Part shown: piece by piece, positions 21,460 through 34,208 of the stretch
How positions within the stretch are numbered: the stretch's first letter is position 1
Layout: the number at the start of each line of letters is the position of its first letter
NCBI GenBank assembly: GCA_950295325.1
Contig: OX485803.1
Coordinates: 930,001-994,000, forward strand
Length of the DNA: 64,000 nt
Direction: 5' to 3'
Source: Polytrichum commune
Lineage: Eukaryota > Streptophyta > Polytrichopsida > Polytrichales > Polytrichaceae
Notes under the pieces: generated by a model
Told to the model about the DNA's origin: nothing
Database searches by the model: none
Seen by the model: the letters and a program-made list of their open reading frames with translations, nothing else
Made by a program: the position numbers and the translations under genes

Positions 21460-24400
21460 TGGTAGACCTGAACAAATTAGCTCCAATTAAGGCTTAGTTT
21501 GTTGAGAGGGTTCATAGGATGTGTAAAAAAATTGGTAATATATTGGGTGGAGTATAGGGATCCAACTAACTTGATGTACCGTCCATCAAACATGGAGATT
21601 GGTTTATGTTGGTATCAAAAAGGAACAAGCAATAAGTGGACTTAAAATCTTACATATCATTTGAAGGTAGGTTTTGGAAACAATAATTGCAATAGCTTCT
21701 ATGGCATATATTATAGACTTAGATACTTATGAGTTGCATTCAGGGATGAAAAAGTCTTTAACCACTATATTAATAAATGCTAGGATTTTACATTACATAT
21801 ATGATAGGGGTTCATTATCATTCAAAAGTACATTTGTATGCTTATGTTAATGACTAGATATGAATGTTAATGTTTTCATGTGTACATATTGTCACTTGCA
21901 TTTTTATCATTTAAATAATACGTGTATTGCTTGATTTTACCCCAAAAAAAGTTGTACATAGGGGTTTTTAGAGTAAGTTGTGAATGCACTTTATCATTTT
22001 AAGTTTTTCAGCTAAGAAATATGGCTACTTGGCACCCTACACTGACAAGGTACATGTTATCTTTACTTTACCTTGCTTTGACCTTGCATTGATTTAATTA
22101 TGTTCAATAAAGTGTCCTAAAGAAGTGGGAAGTCTTAAATTTCTCAACCTTAACATAACAAAATTTTCATTGAATATCCTTATTAAGAAATGAAGGGTGG
22201 GTGGAAATTTATATGTAGCCCCAAACTACATGCAAGAATTGAATCTATACCAAGTGTTTCCAGCATATATGTAAAATATTTTGTGTTTTCACCACATACA
22301 TATGATAGCGTTTCTCAATCTACACCCATTCCAATTTGTATTCTTGGTTTAGTCAGTGTATCTCATGTAATACTAGTTCAATCTATATTACTTCAAGCTT
22401 TAGTAACAACAATAAACTAGGGGCCGGGGTGGGCTAGACAAGGTGAAGGAGAGTAGCAAAATTCACACTCCATGACAAGGGGGTGCACAATGCTTGCAAT
22501 TGCTTCAATGCCCAACATTGATTGTATTATTGATTCATGTAAGTGGGATGTGTATGTGCCCATGACTCTAGCCATCCCTATGTGTGCACATCAATATCAA
22601 TTACTATTATTAATAATAATATTGGTAATTATATATGTTTACTAAGTAGATGTGAAAAATGCACAAGCTCAATATTTGATAATGAATGGGTCCAGGTCAC
22701 CCTTTGAGCAAGCCCAATCAAGGAAATGGGTACATGTCTTCATGCTTGGACCATCAAAATTACAAGTGCACCTACTAACTAATGCAAGTACTACAACACC
22801 CACTACTTGTCCTAGAGACATGTGTCTTTGGACAAGGATGGGCAAACAACTTCAGTCTAGTTCACATTACCTATAGGGGATTTTTCATATTTTCCAGACA
22901 ATGACAACAACAACAACAACTACTATTTCTAGATCCTTTAAATTATCAGTTTTTTTGGGCCTACTTACATGGACCTCTCCCTTTCATGACAATGTTTGTA
23001 TAACTAAGTAAACATACTACAATCCATTTACAAACATGCTTATCATTTTTAGATCATGTGGTCATCATAACCATATTCATATCATGTCATTAATATAGTC
23101 ATTGAATTTTATTTCTTTCCTTAAATATGACACGTAATCAGTCGTGACACTAATGATCAAAACTATAAATACTTTGTGTGGCTACAAATACATTGTTTGT
23201 ATCAAAGCATAATGAACATCACATAATTTTAAGGAAATTAATATCAAGACCGATGCAGCTGTTGTCAAATATGCCCTTAAATCTTTGGTTATAAGAATTT
23301 GATTTTACCTCTTATTGAAAACACCATGATATAGAAATCTTGAAAAACCAAGTTTTGTACATAACACTAAGAAGACGTTCTCCCTCACAATCCTTCAAGC
23401 AATTAGGATTTGCAACTACAATGGTTGGGGATGATATTTCTAGGTTCAATGGTTGTATTGAGAAGTTGCATAGGTTGTGGTAAGCCACTTCCACTTCATG
23501 TACGCTTCCGTCCATTATTGCTTAAGTTGTTGCAACCCACATGAAAGTTGCAAGCTTAATCGCGGTCATTCACTACAGTAAAAGTTTCCACCTTTTGTTG
23601 TATTGAAGGTTACCTTAACGTTTTTATTCTTTGGGTTTTCATTGTGTTTATGGTGAGGGTTGTCATAGGTTGTGTGGTTGTCTTAGGGCCACGTTGCAAC
23701 ACAATTACTAACCCCCCACCCCCCCCCCCCCCAAAAGACTATCAAGGTAGTTAACACTATCATCAACATTCATATTACTCGTGTTTGTTCACGAGGGGCT
23801 AAACAATAAAGGTTAAACCTATTTGGTCCCACCTTGCCTTCTTTGTTCCTCCTTTCCACTCTCTTCTTTATTGAGAGACTCTTGATTTGATCTTGTCCTC
23901 TCCTTGTATGCCTTCAGCTAACTTGTTATTTGACATTTAACAAAGAATATGAGGTGGATGTCCGCTTAGTAAAAAGTGCATGAAAGGTTTAAATAGCTTG
24001 AGTAATTTAATAGGTTTAGACCATGTTATCACTTATGTGCAACATGGCCAAAATTCAATGTTTTAATTAGTATGGGTTTGTGCAATGACATTCAAGTAAA
24101 CCAAATCATAAACATCTCATGTTAATTGAAAATTATTTTCTTCTAATCTAGTACACGGACACAATAGATATAACCGTTAGATTCATAATTTTGAGTTATG
24201 TAAATCTCATACCAACATGTTACAATGTATCAATTTCATTCCTAGCTTCGACATCCTAAGGACATCAACACACCTTGATGCTCTTATATCTTATTTGTGA
24301 TGAAGACTACACCCTATTATATCTTTAAGGTTGGACCAACAAAACCCAAAAATAAAAGGGGAAGCAATTGTCCATGACAGGTTGGCACATTTCATTATAG

Positions 24401-26920
24401 GCAATTGCACCCACCTTCTTCAATTATCACGTGTAACTAATTTCCTCCAAGGTTTCAATAAGTGGGCAACGACAATCCTTGTAGTACTTTGAATCCATAG
24501 TCTTCAACAGAAATGTATTTCCACAATTGTGAATATGTTTTGAGCATAATTTTTTTTTAAACATGTATTCCATGAATCACTTTGCTCTAATCCAATGTTA
24601 GAAACAAAAGGAACATTCGAATTTACGATTCCAACACACCATAGAACACCTTTATCACTTTTGGCACAAAATTAAAAATCTCTTGAAGGAATGTGCCATG
24701 TGTCACACAATGGTGGGTATGCTGATGTGGCATGAAAGTTAGTTTATATCCGCAAGCAAAATGCCATGGAACATGGTTAGTAAAGTGTTGCGGTAGTGAC
24801 TACAAATTATTGTAGTAGTTTCTATGAGCGGTTCATCCATGACTTTCACTTTTGAATTTCATAAGACAAGGTAGATGAGCCTAAAAGCAACACTTGCCTT
24901 TTGGTAATACATGTGTTTCATCTCTAAACCATCAACAAGTGTGTGCAACGGTGTCATTAAGCAAGCCATTGTTAGAAGCAACTAATTACATGCGGCATCA
25001 AGTACAAAATAGTGCAACTTTAGCCTATCATAGTGGCAATGTAAGAAGACGTTCCTGCATTTTTTTTTTTATCTAGCATTTCAAATCCTTACACATGTTG
25101 AAAGTTCAAAATAATTATAACATGTGCACATACCTTACCCCTTAAATGCCTTAGAGATTGGGAGATCAAAATGACATAGTTTGAATGGTTCAATTTAGGA
25201 AATGTTGGGGGACAATCTAAACTTATTTGAGATAATCTAACCGTATCAATGAAAAGAACATGAAGTCATAAAATTCATTATTATATTGAACCATTCACAC
25301 ACCATACAAGTCCGCCCACCAATCTAGGAGAGACTAGCAAATATATGTGTGTTGGTGTATTGCAGGCAACATGTCATGCAATTTTTTGGCTAAGCAAAAA
25401 TGTGAATCTAAATTTTCATAGAAAATGAAGGAACTCTTCAAAACATACCAATTTGCGTATGATGTGATCTTTTGATGCAACTTGATCAAGTTGTTCCAAA
25501 GACATCTGGAGTTTATTGGGTTGTGTAAAATAAGAAACTCTTAATTTTATACAAATGTAGGTGGGATTGATATATACTGAGGGCCACGTACACCAATATT
25601 GATGTCACTTCGACAAACATGGGAATACACATTGGCTCTAACTCTACATTGTTTACATCATTCATACAGCACAGTGAGCACCCATAGACCCATCACCCAA
25701 CATGCTCATCATCTATTGTTAGATTGTCAATCAACTACTTGAACTAGGTTACCCTTAAGTCCACCAAAAAAAATAACCCATTCTACTCATCAACCTTAAT
25801 TGTCTTCAAAATGCATCAAATGTGTGATGGGTATGCCAATATTCTATAATATTATGACTCTATTCAAGTAGATTATTATATCATGTCATCTCTCCAAATG
25901 ATCCTTGTAGACATATATGTCCGCACTGACATCTAGGGACTAAGATATATCAACCTTGAATGAACAACTAAAATAATCTAATTAAAGTAGGGCTTGGGAA
26001 CCCCCAAAAATCAAATAAGCAAATTTGGTAACCACGTTGGCAAATCCAAAATGAGAAACATGAAACTCACGGAGATTGATGTTTTGGAAATCATAATGAA
26101 TTTGTTAAGAATTCTCGAAATGTAATCGCTCATAGATTTCCTTAAGTAGTTTTCCTTAAATGATTAGTACATTTATGACTTGGACATATACTTGTAAATT
26201 AAGAACCGACCATGAAAGCTCATTGTCCATTGAGGAGCATTTTGTATTGTTCATGAATAATCTTAAGGTTGTAACTAATGATAGACAAGTACACCTACCT
26301 TTTAAAGAAGGACACTGAGAGGGATAGAGGGAGCCAATGGATTAGCTGCTATTTTTTTATTTATTTTAAAATTAGAAAGTTGAAAATGTCTATAAAGTGT
26401 CTTGCTTTGAATTTCTAAACAAGTTGATCATGAGTGTAAACACATGACACTTGGCATTAGTATGTTCAACCATATTGTCTTCTAGACATACTAAAATGTA
26501 CAAATTATCATCTCAAGCAACTCGAATGTATTACGCTCAATATCGTGCTGTAAATAGTTATGCACTTCAAGAAGTTTACTTATGTTAATAAAATACCTAG
26601 TGTCATGTTGACAATTAGTGGATGTAGCAGTAGTAGGCCTCTAACCATATAGTTTGGACTCTTTGCCAATAGTGTACGTGACACTAAATACCATAAGTGG
26701 TGTAATGGAAGTGGACGTGAATGGATTAATTTGTATGGTTGATTTATCCCAACTTCATCTCACAAACCTAATTAATTTCGGAGCGTTTGATGCTAGAAAC
26801 AATGTCAACCTTACTGAGAACTGAATAATTGAGCTATAAGAGATTCCCAACATCTTCACCTTGATTTACATGTGCAACTTAAATCCTTGGTCAAAATACA
26901 TTTTCCTCATATGTGGCAAG
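21450..26920. other. Long AT-rich intergenic region
   Basis: About 5.5 kb without a recognisable gene on either strand; all open frames are short and match no family I know. Contains a C homopolymer (about 23,717-23,733) and simple repeats (ACAACA near 22,905). Likely old decayed repeats. Confidence 0.45.
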
Positions 26921-26925
26921 TATAC

Positions 26926-27175
26926 CTGGTTGGGGATTCGTGGCACTCAAGTAAAATCATCCATCCAAGATATCGTGGATGAAGTGGCTCCAATAAAAAA
27001 AGCCCCCCTATGGGGTTGAGGGCCGATTCATTCGAATGTGATGTCACTAGACTAATTCGGGGCCTTTGACTCTATTTCCGGAATCAAATTGCCCAAAAAT
27101 AGCCATTTAGATGATTCTTGTGTTTTTTTCATCCGCACGGATGATTTTACTTGAGTGCCACGAATCCCCGGCCAG
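26926..27175. mobile_element. 250-bp MITE
   Basis: Ends CTGGTTGGGGATTCGTGGCACTC... and, inverted, CTGGCCGGGGATTCGTGGCACTC..., matching over about 37 bases. Flanked by TATAC on both sides; read another way the duplication is AGTATACC (8 bp), which would suggest hAT. No coding capacity. Confidence 0.75.
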
Positions 27176-27367
27176 TATACCTACTATTGTACTTTGTCAA
27201 AATAGAGCATTTCTTCAGTGAGGGTTACATGCCACCGAAATGGTTGGTTGGTTCATGCGGCATGAAAATAGATTCAATTCAACAAGCAAAGTGCCTAGTA
27301 AATTGATAAGGTAATATGGTAGTTGTCCAATAGGTGAACAAAAGGTACACTACTAAGGGCTTGTTTG
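27176..27367. other. Short spacer between MITEs
   Basis: No feature seen. Confidence 0.3.
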
Positions 27368-27633
27368 CACTACACTAAATAGGATATTTCGTGTTTGATT
27401 ATAGTTAGTGTTGTTACCACTCTACCCTGCTCAACACTAATTTTCAATTCCTTGACAATTAGTGTTAGACATAATTGTGCCGCTACCTTCACCTCCCTTA
27501 TCACATCTTTTTTTTCATATCCTTATCAACACTAGATTTAAACATGTAACTTCCACACATTACCATAGTTGATATTTAGTGTATGCGTTCGTATTTAGTG
27601 TATCAAACACTAAACATCCTATTTAGTGCAGTG
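27368..27633. mobile_element. 266-bp MITE with CACTA-like ends
   Basis: Left end CACTACACTAAATAGGAT and inverted right end CACTGCACTAAATAGGAT agree over about 32 bases with few changes. The CACTA start resembles En/Spm elements, but no 3-bp duplication is visible, so the class is open. Confidence 0.55.
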
Positions 27634-28436
27634 ACTAGTGATCATGACCACGGCTTTCTTCAATCTCTCTCATTGGTGAAGGAACGAGTGGTGGTCCCAG
27701 TTTGTTTTACACAAGGTCACCCAAAAAAAAAATGACCATGGATGAGCATGTCATAAAATGGATGAAAAAGTGACATGGAAATTGACATGAAATCCTACAT
27801 ATCTGAAAATAAATCATGTTTGGTGGTCACCTAGATTCTCCCCAAATATCACGGCAAGAAAACCCAAATAAATTATCTCAGTGGAAAATGAAGGCGACCA
27901 TGTTTTAGATTACCTATTTTTAGAGACTACCATATTTGGAATATAATTATAATAAATAATATATTTTTAAACACTACTTCATGGGACCGCCAACTGTGAC
28001 CACGAGATCATTTTTATTCTCACGGCCTTTTGTCACGTGTGTAGTAGGGCTCGTCTTCAAGTTTTAGTGTAACTTATTAGTTCCCAGAGTTTTTTAATAA
28101 TAAGTGGCGAGCAACTACACTGCGCTTGCAGTAGTCTGGGGAGGGCATTTATGGGATTGGGGTTCACCAGTGAAAGGACGCCACGTGTCACGTGGTGGTT
28201 GGTTGGGTTCTCATACTGCCTTGATTGTGGAAGAAGGTGTTGTAGGAAAATGCATATTCCCTTCGGTAAATTTTTCTTTGGGTCGGTTGGAACTGAAAGG
28301 ATGTGTGTGAAAAAGGTGATGTGGCAAGTGCATAGAATCAATTTGACACGCAAGTGGCAAAGTTGATGAGGCATTAGGGTAGTTTTCCATGAGACAATCT
28401 CATTCATTAGGTCACAACTCCTCATATACAAAGGTA
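27634..28436. other. AT-rich intergenic DNA
   Basis: About 800 bases; small frames on both strands around 28,060-28,430 match nothing known. No gene called. Confidence 0.4.
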
Positions 28437-28898
28437 CACTACACTAAAGATTGTATTTAGTGTCACCTACTATTTGGAGTTACACTAGTGATTGGGGAGA
28501 TTTTGGGGCATAATGGGTTGAGATCTTGGTGTTTGCAAGTCCCACCGGTCACATGTTCACATCCTTCGGTTTTCCTTTATGAAATTGGGGTATATTCTAT
28601 AAATTCCTCTGAATTGATCAGTAATTTTCATGCAGTCTTAAACTTCAACTCGTTATTTCTCAAACTCAACCGGTTCATCTGTAACTAATTGCCGGTTCTC
28701 CCTGATCATAGAGTCACACCATGCTATATCTTTTTAATATTCATGCAAGTACTTACCAAGTAAATATTTGAATGTTCTATGTTGTCCAAACAGCCAATTT
28801 GACCTTTGTTGGCAAGAAAATGAGATATGTAATAAATAGTTATAGCATTGCGTAATTCCAAATAGTAAGTGACACTAGATATGATGATTAGTGTATTA
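28437..28898. mobile_element. About 460-bp MITE, related ends to the 27.4-kb copy
   Basis: Left CACTACACTAAAGATTG...TAGTGTCACCTACTATTTGGAGTTAC and inverted right ...TAGTGTCACTTACTATTTGGAATTAC match over about 45 bases. The left end shares CACTACACTAAA with the element at 27368. Confidence 0.5.
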
Positions 28899-29046
28899 CC
28901 CACCTCGTCAAGTTTTAGTGTCACTTGTGTGGATCCATGTTGTCCCAACCCTTTACACCCATTTTGCAAGACACATCATTTTAATATGGTCCCAACTTTT
29001 AGGGATATAGTAGGCCGACGACCTCACCACCATCACCACAACACGC

Positions 29047-30108
29047 GGCGGACATTAAGTTCGCCCCTACGAACTATGGGGGTGTCAGATCCGGGCGGGG
29101 GGCAGCCTCCAGGGGAATTTTTGAGCCCGACCGAAAACTACTGCCCGCCTCGCCCAACTTCGAAAAAAATGTTGCCCTTGCATTCTTGAAGGCCGTTTTC
29201 CTACAAATCCCATATTGAGTGCACTTCGCCTTCAAGGTCTAAAATCCAATATATATGTGCACTTCCTATTAGTAAATAAGCAATTCATTGGGATTTCATT
29301 CCGGAAATGAAACCATCAATGAAGCACGTAATTAACTTGGAGGTCAAATAAAATTACAAAATCCTCATTAACATTGAGGTTATAATTTTTATGACTTACC
29401 ATTTGAAATTGTCTTTGTCATTCTAAAATGACACTTAAATTTAGTGTGCTTATTTAGTATGTATATTTTATAATATTTTAGTAATGCCGCCTACTTTCAC
29501 AAGTATTCATACACATTCAAACCAATTAAGTGTGATTTAATGTCATTAAGTCTAATTAATTCTGGTAATTAATTAATTACAATAATTAAATTAATTACAA
29601 TAATTAAATTAATTACAATAATTAAATTAATTAATTGAATGTGTATGAATACTTGTGAAAGTAGGCGGCATTACTAAAATATTATAAAATATACATACTA
29701 AATAAGCACACTAAATTTAAGTGTCATTTTAGAATGACAAAGACAATTTCAAATGGTAAGTCATAAAAATTATAACCTCAATGTTAATGAGGATTTTGTA
29801 ATTTTATTTGACCTCCAAGTTAATTACGTGCTTCATTGATGGTTTCATTTCCGGAATGAAATCCCAATGAATTGCTTATTTACTAATAGGAAGTGCACAT
29901 ATATATTGGATTTTAGACCTTGAAGGCGAAGTGCACTCAATATGGGATTTGTAGGCAAACGGCCTTCAAGAATGCAAGGGCAACATTTTTTTCGAAGTTG
30001 GGCGGGGCGGGCAGTAGTTTTCGGTCGGGTTCAAAAATTCCCCTGGAGGCTGCCCCCCGCCCGGATCTGACACCCCCATAGTTCATAGGGGCGAACTTAA
30101 TGTCCGCC
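29047..30108. mobile_element. 1.06-kb fold-back MULE derivative (long hairpin)
   Basis: Arms 29047-29525 and 29632-30108 are nearly perfect inverted copies, about 475 bp each, around an AT-rich loop of AATTAATTACAAT repeats. Ends are GGCGGACATTAAG; flanks are ACAACACGC and ACAACACAC, a 9-bp target duplication with one change, as in MULEs. No coding capacity. Transcripts would fold to a long double-stranded RNA. Confidence 0.85.
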
Positions 30109-30117
30109 ACAACACAC

Positions 30118-30774
30118 TCCGTTGTATGATATTACAATGTTTATAATAAATATTTTGGGTTACACTATAAACAAGGAAGCCACCACTAAGAACATGGGGA
30201 ATATTAATGTGGATGCACACTATATTTCAACCTCACATATATAACATACAAGAGGCCTATGTTGTAGGTTACACTATTTATATTGGATGGAAAACAATGT
30301 ACATTTGATAGACTTCCAACAAAGTCAGATCAAATTCATATCCCATCATACTCAGGTAGTTTCATATCTAAAGATCAAAAAACACAGTTGTTTTTTAAAA
30401 AAGGATTTCAACCGTAAATTTGAAAAGCGCAAGTTTCTCAAAGATTTCTCTTTGAGTGTTATTTATTTAAAAATAAAAGTTCCATATTTTTGGTGTTTCA
30501 TGAAACAAAATACTTTCCATTGAAGCCGTTTGGATAGGATGGGTATGTAGAGAGATTGATGCATGATTGATTCCTTGAAGCATAAGGTTCCACGCTATTC
30601 AAATGCACGATGGTGTACATTGTGGGGCACATTATAGTGCACAAAGGGTAAGTCACACAATAAGCATATCCGCAATGTTTACCACAAACAATGTATTTGG
30701 GCTTGTGTTACCCATGCCTGTTGCACATGTGCATATGAGTTAGTGACTGGGACCATCCCCGCATCATCTATCCT
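30118..30774. other. Intergenic DNA
   Basis: AT-rich; the 78-codon frame at 30287-30523 has low-complexity Lys/Phe content and no homology I recognise. No gene called. Confidence 0.4.
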
Positions 30775-31195
30775 ACATGCCACCGTTGATGGCCAACTGT
30801 TTTAAAACTTTGGCGAGGTGATTGCCTCCATGTCCACCCCTCCTTAAATCAAAATTTAAGTTTTCCCCCCCACAAGTTTTGATAGATCGTCTGAGCAACT
30901 TACCACAAACTGACATGCAGTAGTCCAAGCCATCCCCGAACAATCTGCTCAACATACCGCCGTCAATGGCTGACCATTTTGAAACTTTGGAACGGCGACT
31001 GCGTTGGCGCCCATCCCCCTTCGCCACAAGTTGCCGAAATGTGTATCCACTATCCATATATCATTAGTTAGATTGGACCCATGTTGTCATGCCCCATCGT
31101 CGACGGCGGACCGTTTTGGGAATTTGCAACGGTGACTGCGTCATCGTTCAGCCGCCCTCGCAGTCGGTTGCCGAAATGCATCCGTAATTTCCCAG
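30775..31195. repeat. Degenerate tandem repeat upstream of the KCR gene
   Basis: Three diverged units, each with a GTYRATGGC.GACCRTTTT.AAACTTTG phrase followed by CGGTGACTGCGT and GTTGCCGAAATG, at about 30,780, 30,957 and 31,095. They end about 290 bases before the KCR start codon and may belong to its promoter region. Confidence 0.6.
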
Positions 31196-31484
31196 GGTTT
31201 TGATAAGTGCGGAGCAACCTCGACCCCCCCGGCCTGCAGTGAGGTTGGTAGTCGCGCGGGCAGAGCATTTGTGGGAGTTGGGTGCACCAAAGCTCCCTCC
31301 TTTAATGACTTGCGGAGCTTCCAAGGAGCTCGTTTTCCTCCTCCCCCCCTCCTCAAAATCCTTCTTCTCCTTCACACCTGCTGTCTGCGAGCTCGTGTTG
31401 CAGTTTGCGCCCTTTTCCTCCGGAGTTCGCAGGTTCTGGGTCTGGTTTGGGCATTGGTTGTTGGGTGTGGGTTAGCTCGGAGGG

Positions 31485-34208
31485 ATGGGGGTTGCCAAAG
31501 TGATGGAAGATGCGGTGGCTCAGGATAGAGTGTTACTAGTGCTTGCGGCTATTGGCTTCCTCTATGTGCTCCGAATGGTGTACCTTCTCGTTCCTTGGAT
31601 CTGGAGTTACTTTCTCCGACCTGCAAAGCCTCTGTCTCGGTGAGCAAACACTTTTTACTTTACTGTTATTTTTGTATTGCCCTATTTTTTTTCTTTCAAA
31701 TGTGTATTTCGGTGTGTCGGTGAGTTTCGTAAGGGTTTGTGTTGAGGATGTTGATTTTGTAAGGTGTGGGAGTTAGTGTGGTTTGTGGATGGTACGGTGA
31801 GTACTGCAATCATATGTTGTGTCATCTCCGCAGATAGGTTTATCAATGCAAACGAAGTTGTCAGTTTGTTTTCGCAGTGATGATTTCTCACGATTTTCAT
31901 TGAGCTTGAGGCTATGGTAGGTGTGTCTCTGTCAAAATGTAAGTGCATCTCCATCCTTCTTTTTGGGTCTGTAGAGTTTTTGAAGTTTTTCTCTTCGAGA
32001 GTGGAGTGGTGGTTTCTTAGTTTTATGATTGAGGTTGCAGCTATGTCGTGTTAGCCTCTTTCTATTAAAAAATGTCGATTCACATTGAATTTGTAAGGTT
32101 CATGACATTTGTATTACTTTGTGATACTTGAAGTTTCTGTAAATTTTTGTTATTTAGCTGGCAGCTATGGTAGGTCAGAAAGCTCTTCGAAACTGTTGAA
32201 TCTTTCTGGAGCTTTCTGTATCCCTCGAGATTGGCATTTGAGGTTGCAGTTGTGGCAGGGCAAGCTCTTCTGCAGTGTTGGTCTATCTTGAATAATTTTT
32301 TCGGTGGAAGTTTCTGCCAGCTTTTTTCCTTTTAAACAAGAGGACGTGTGTGCACCTATCTTTGTATCACGCAAAGTCTTTGTGAGTTTTGTGAGTTTTA
32401 TAATTGAGGTTTCGAGCTAAAGCATTGTTCCATCTAAATGTTTGTATCTACGATGGATTTTTCTATTCGAGGATTTCATTCTCTATGCCCTCTCTCCCAT
32501 CAGGTTGAATGCAGGGTATGGGTACAATTCAAAAACAAGTGCAGTAAGCTTAGGAGTTTGTGTATTTCTGGGTGCAGCTATGGAGAGTGGGCTTTGGTAA
32601 CTGGTGCGACCGATGGAATTGGCCGAGCTTTCACCATCCAATTAGCAAAGAAAAAAATCAATGCCGTAATTGTGGGGCGGACCCAAAGCAAGCTTGAGGA
32701 GTTCGCCAAGGAGCTCACTTCCAAATACTCTATCCAGGTATATGAATACAAAATTAGGATCACAATCTCCTGCAATGTCTTCATTAGGTTTTTCCCTGGG
32801 TATGAACCAGTACATGAACTGGACATGAACACGCACATAAGTTCAAAGTGCTTTGAGATTGCAAGCGCAGAATGGAGGGACTACATAATTGGAAAAAATT
32901 TAGTTTATGGTTATATTGACTACCTTTTGAAGCATCTTTCTCAGACCGGTGAGGGATTCATTGCAGGGTACGATGGAGTACATGAACCCAGGGTATAAAA
33001 ACAAAATTAGGGTGAATGAATTGCTGGGCTATGTGTTGGATGTGTGCAGGTTCGTCATGTGGTCGTGGACTTCATGGACGAGGACTTGGAGCCAGGATTG
33101 GCCCGGATTGGCTCAGTTATTTCGGACATCCAAGTTGGCATTTTAATAAACAATGTTGGAATCTCCTACCCATACGCGAGATTTTTCCATGAAGTTGATG
33201 CAAATCTTGAGAAGAGTTTGATTCGCCTGAACTGTGAAACGACCACGAAAATGATTAGCTTGTGCCTCCCAGCCATGTTGAAACGGAAGCGGGGTGCTAT
33301 TATTAATGTGGGTTCAGGCGCTGTTGGAATCTTGCCGAGTTATCCTCTTTACTCTGTCTATGCTGCCACCAAAGGGTATGTTGAAAATCCATAAGATAAG
33401 TTCTTTTATTGTTCATATATGGAATTTGGGTTTCCATTTTCTCCCGTTACATCACTAATGAGAATTTTTAAACGACACAAAACACTTGGTGAAATCCTTT
33501 GGAAGCTTTTGTTCTGCAGAGGTTTACTAGGTTTTGGCTTTTAGAATCAAGTTGTACAACTTAGATTTTCTGAGCATATTTACAGTGAGTTGAATTTTTA
33601 TAGGCAAGAATGGTATACCTTGTGGTGTATCGAAGAAAAGCAGATGAAAATGAAAATGCTTTCTCTGGGGATTCGATTTTAACTTTAACATAGACTAATG
33701 GTGTCTCTAACATAAAACCAAAATTCTAATAATGTTGTGGGATGTTTTTATGAAAACAGATACGTGGAGCAATTGTCCAGGTCCCTCTACGTAGAGTACA
33801 AATACAGTGGTATTGATGTCCAATGCCAAGTAAGTATGAATCTCCACTGCGTGTTTTATCAACTCTTTATTAAATATCCATAAGCAAGATAACCTTATTG
33901 GACTATCTTCCATGAACTAAATTGTGTTTGGTGCTTGTTTCTGGAATGGAATGCAGATTCCTCTCTATGTAGCAACAAAAATGTCAAAGATCCGACCCTC
34001 ATTTACCGCCCCAACTGCTGATATTTATGCGAAATGTGCCTTGAATTGGGTGGGTTACGAGCCTGTAGTGACTCCCTACTGGGTTCAATCTGTGATGTGG
34101 TTCATTATTCGCCTTATCCCGGAGCCAATTATGGACTCAATTTTGTTCCGCAAAAATCTCAACATCCGCCGGAGGGGCCAAGCCAAGGAAACTAAGAAAG
34201 CTGAGTAG
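31485..34208 (+). CDS. KCR: Very-long-chain 3-oxoacyl-CoA reductase (3-ketoacyl-CoA reductase), five exons
   Basis: Exons 31485-31639, 32578-32737, 33050-33375, 33760-33829 and 33957-34208 join in phase to 320 codons, close to the known plant length of about 318. An N-terminal membrane segment (VLLVLAAIGFLYVLRMVYLL, about residues 17-36) precedes a short-chain dehydrogenase domain: TGATDGIG cofactor loop, NNVGISYPYARFFHE, active-site Ser in NVGSGA, and YSVYAATK with catalytic Tyr and Lys. The C-terminus is KKAE, a dilysine ER-retrieval signal. The enzyme reduces 3-ketoacyl-CoA with NADPH in the ER fatty-acid elongase, the second step of the elongation cycle that feeds wax, sphingolipid and suberin synthesis. 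All junctions are GT-AG and the gene looks intact. The start is the first in-frame ATG of exon 1. Confidence 0.95.

Noticed and set aside
32438-32998. Single-exon 186-codon reading of the KCR region
   Set aside because: The frame runs into introns on both sides; family alignment and GT-AG sites show that only 32578-32737 is coding.
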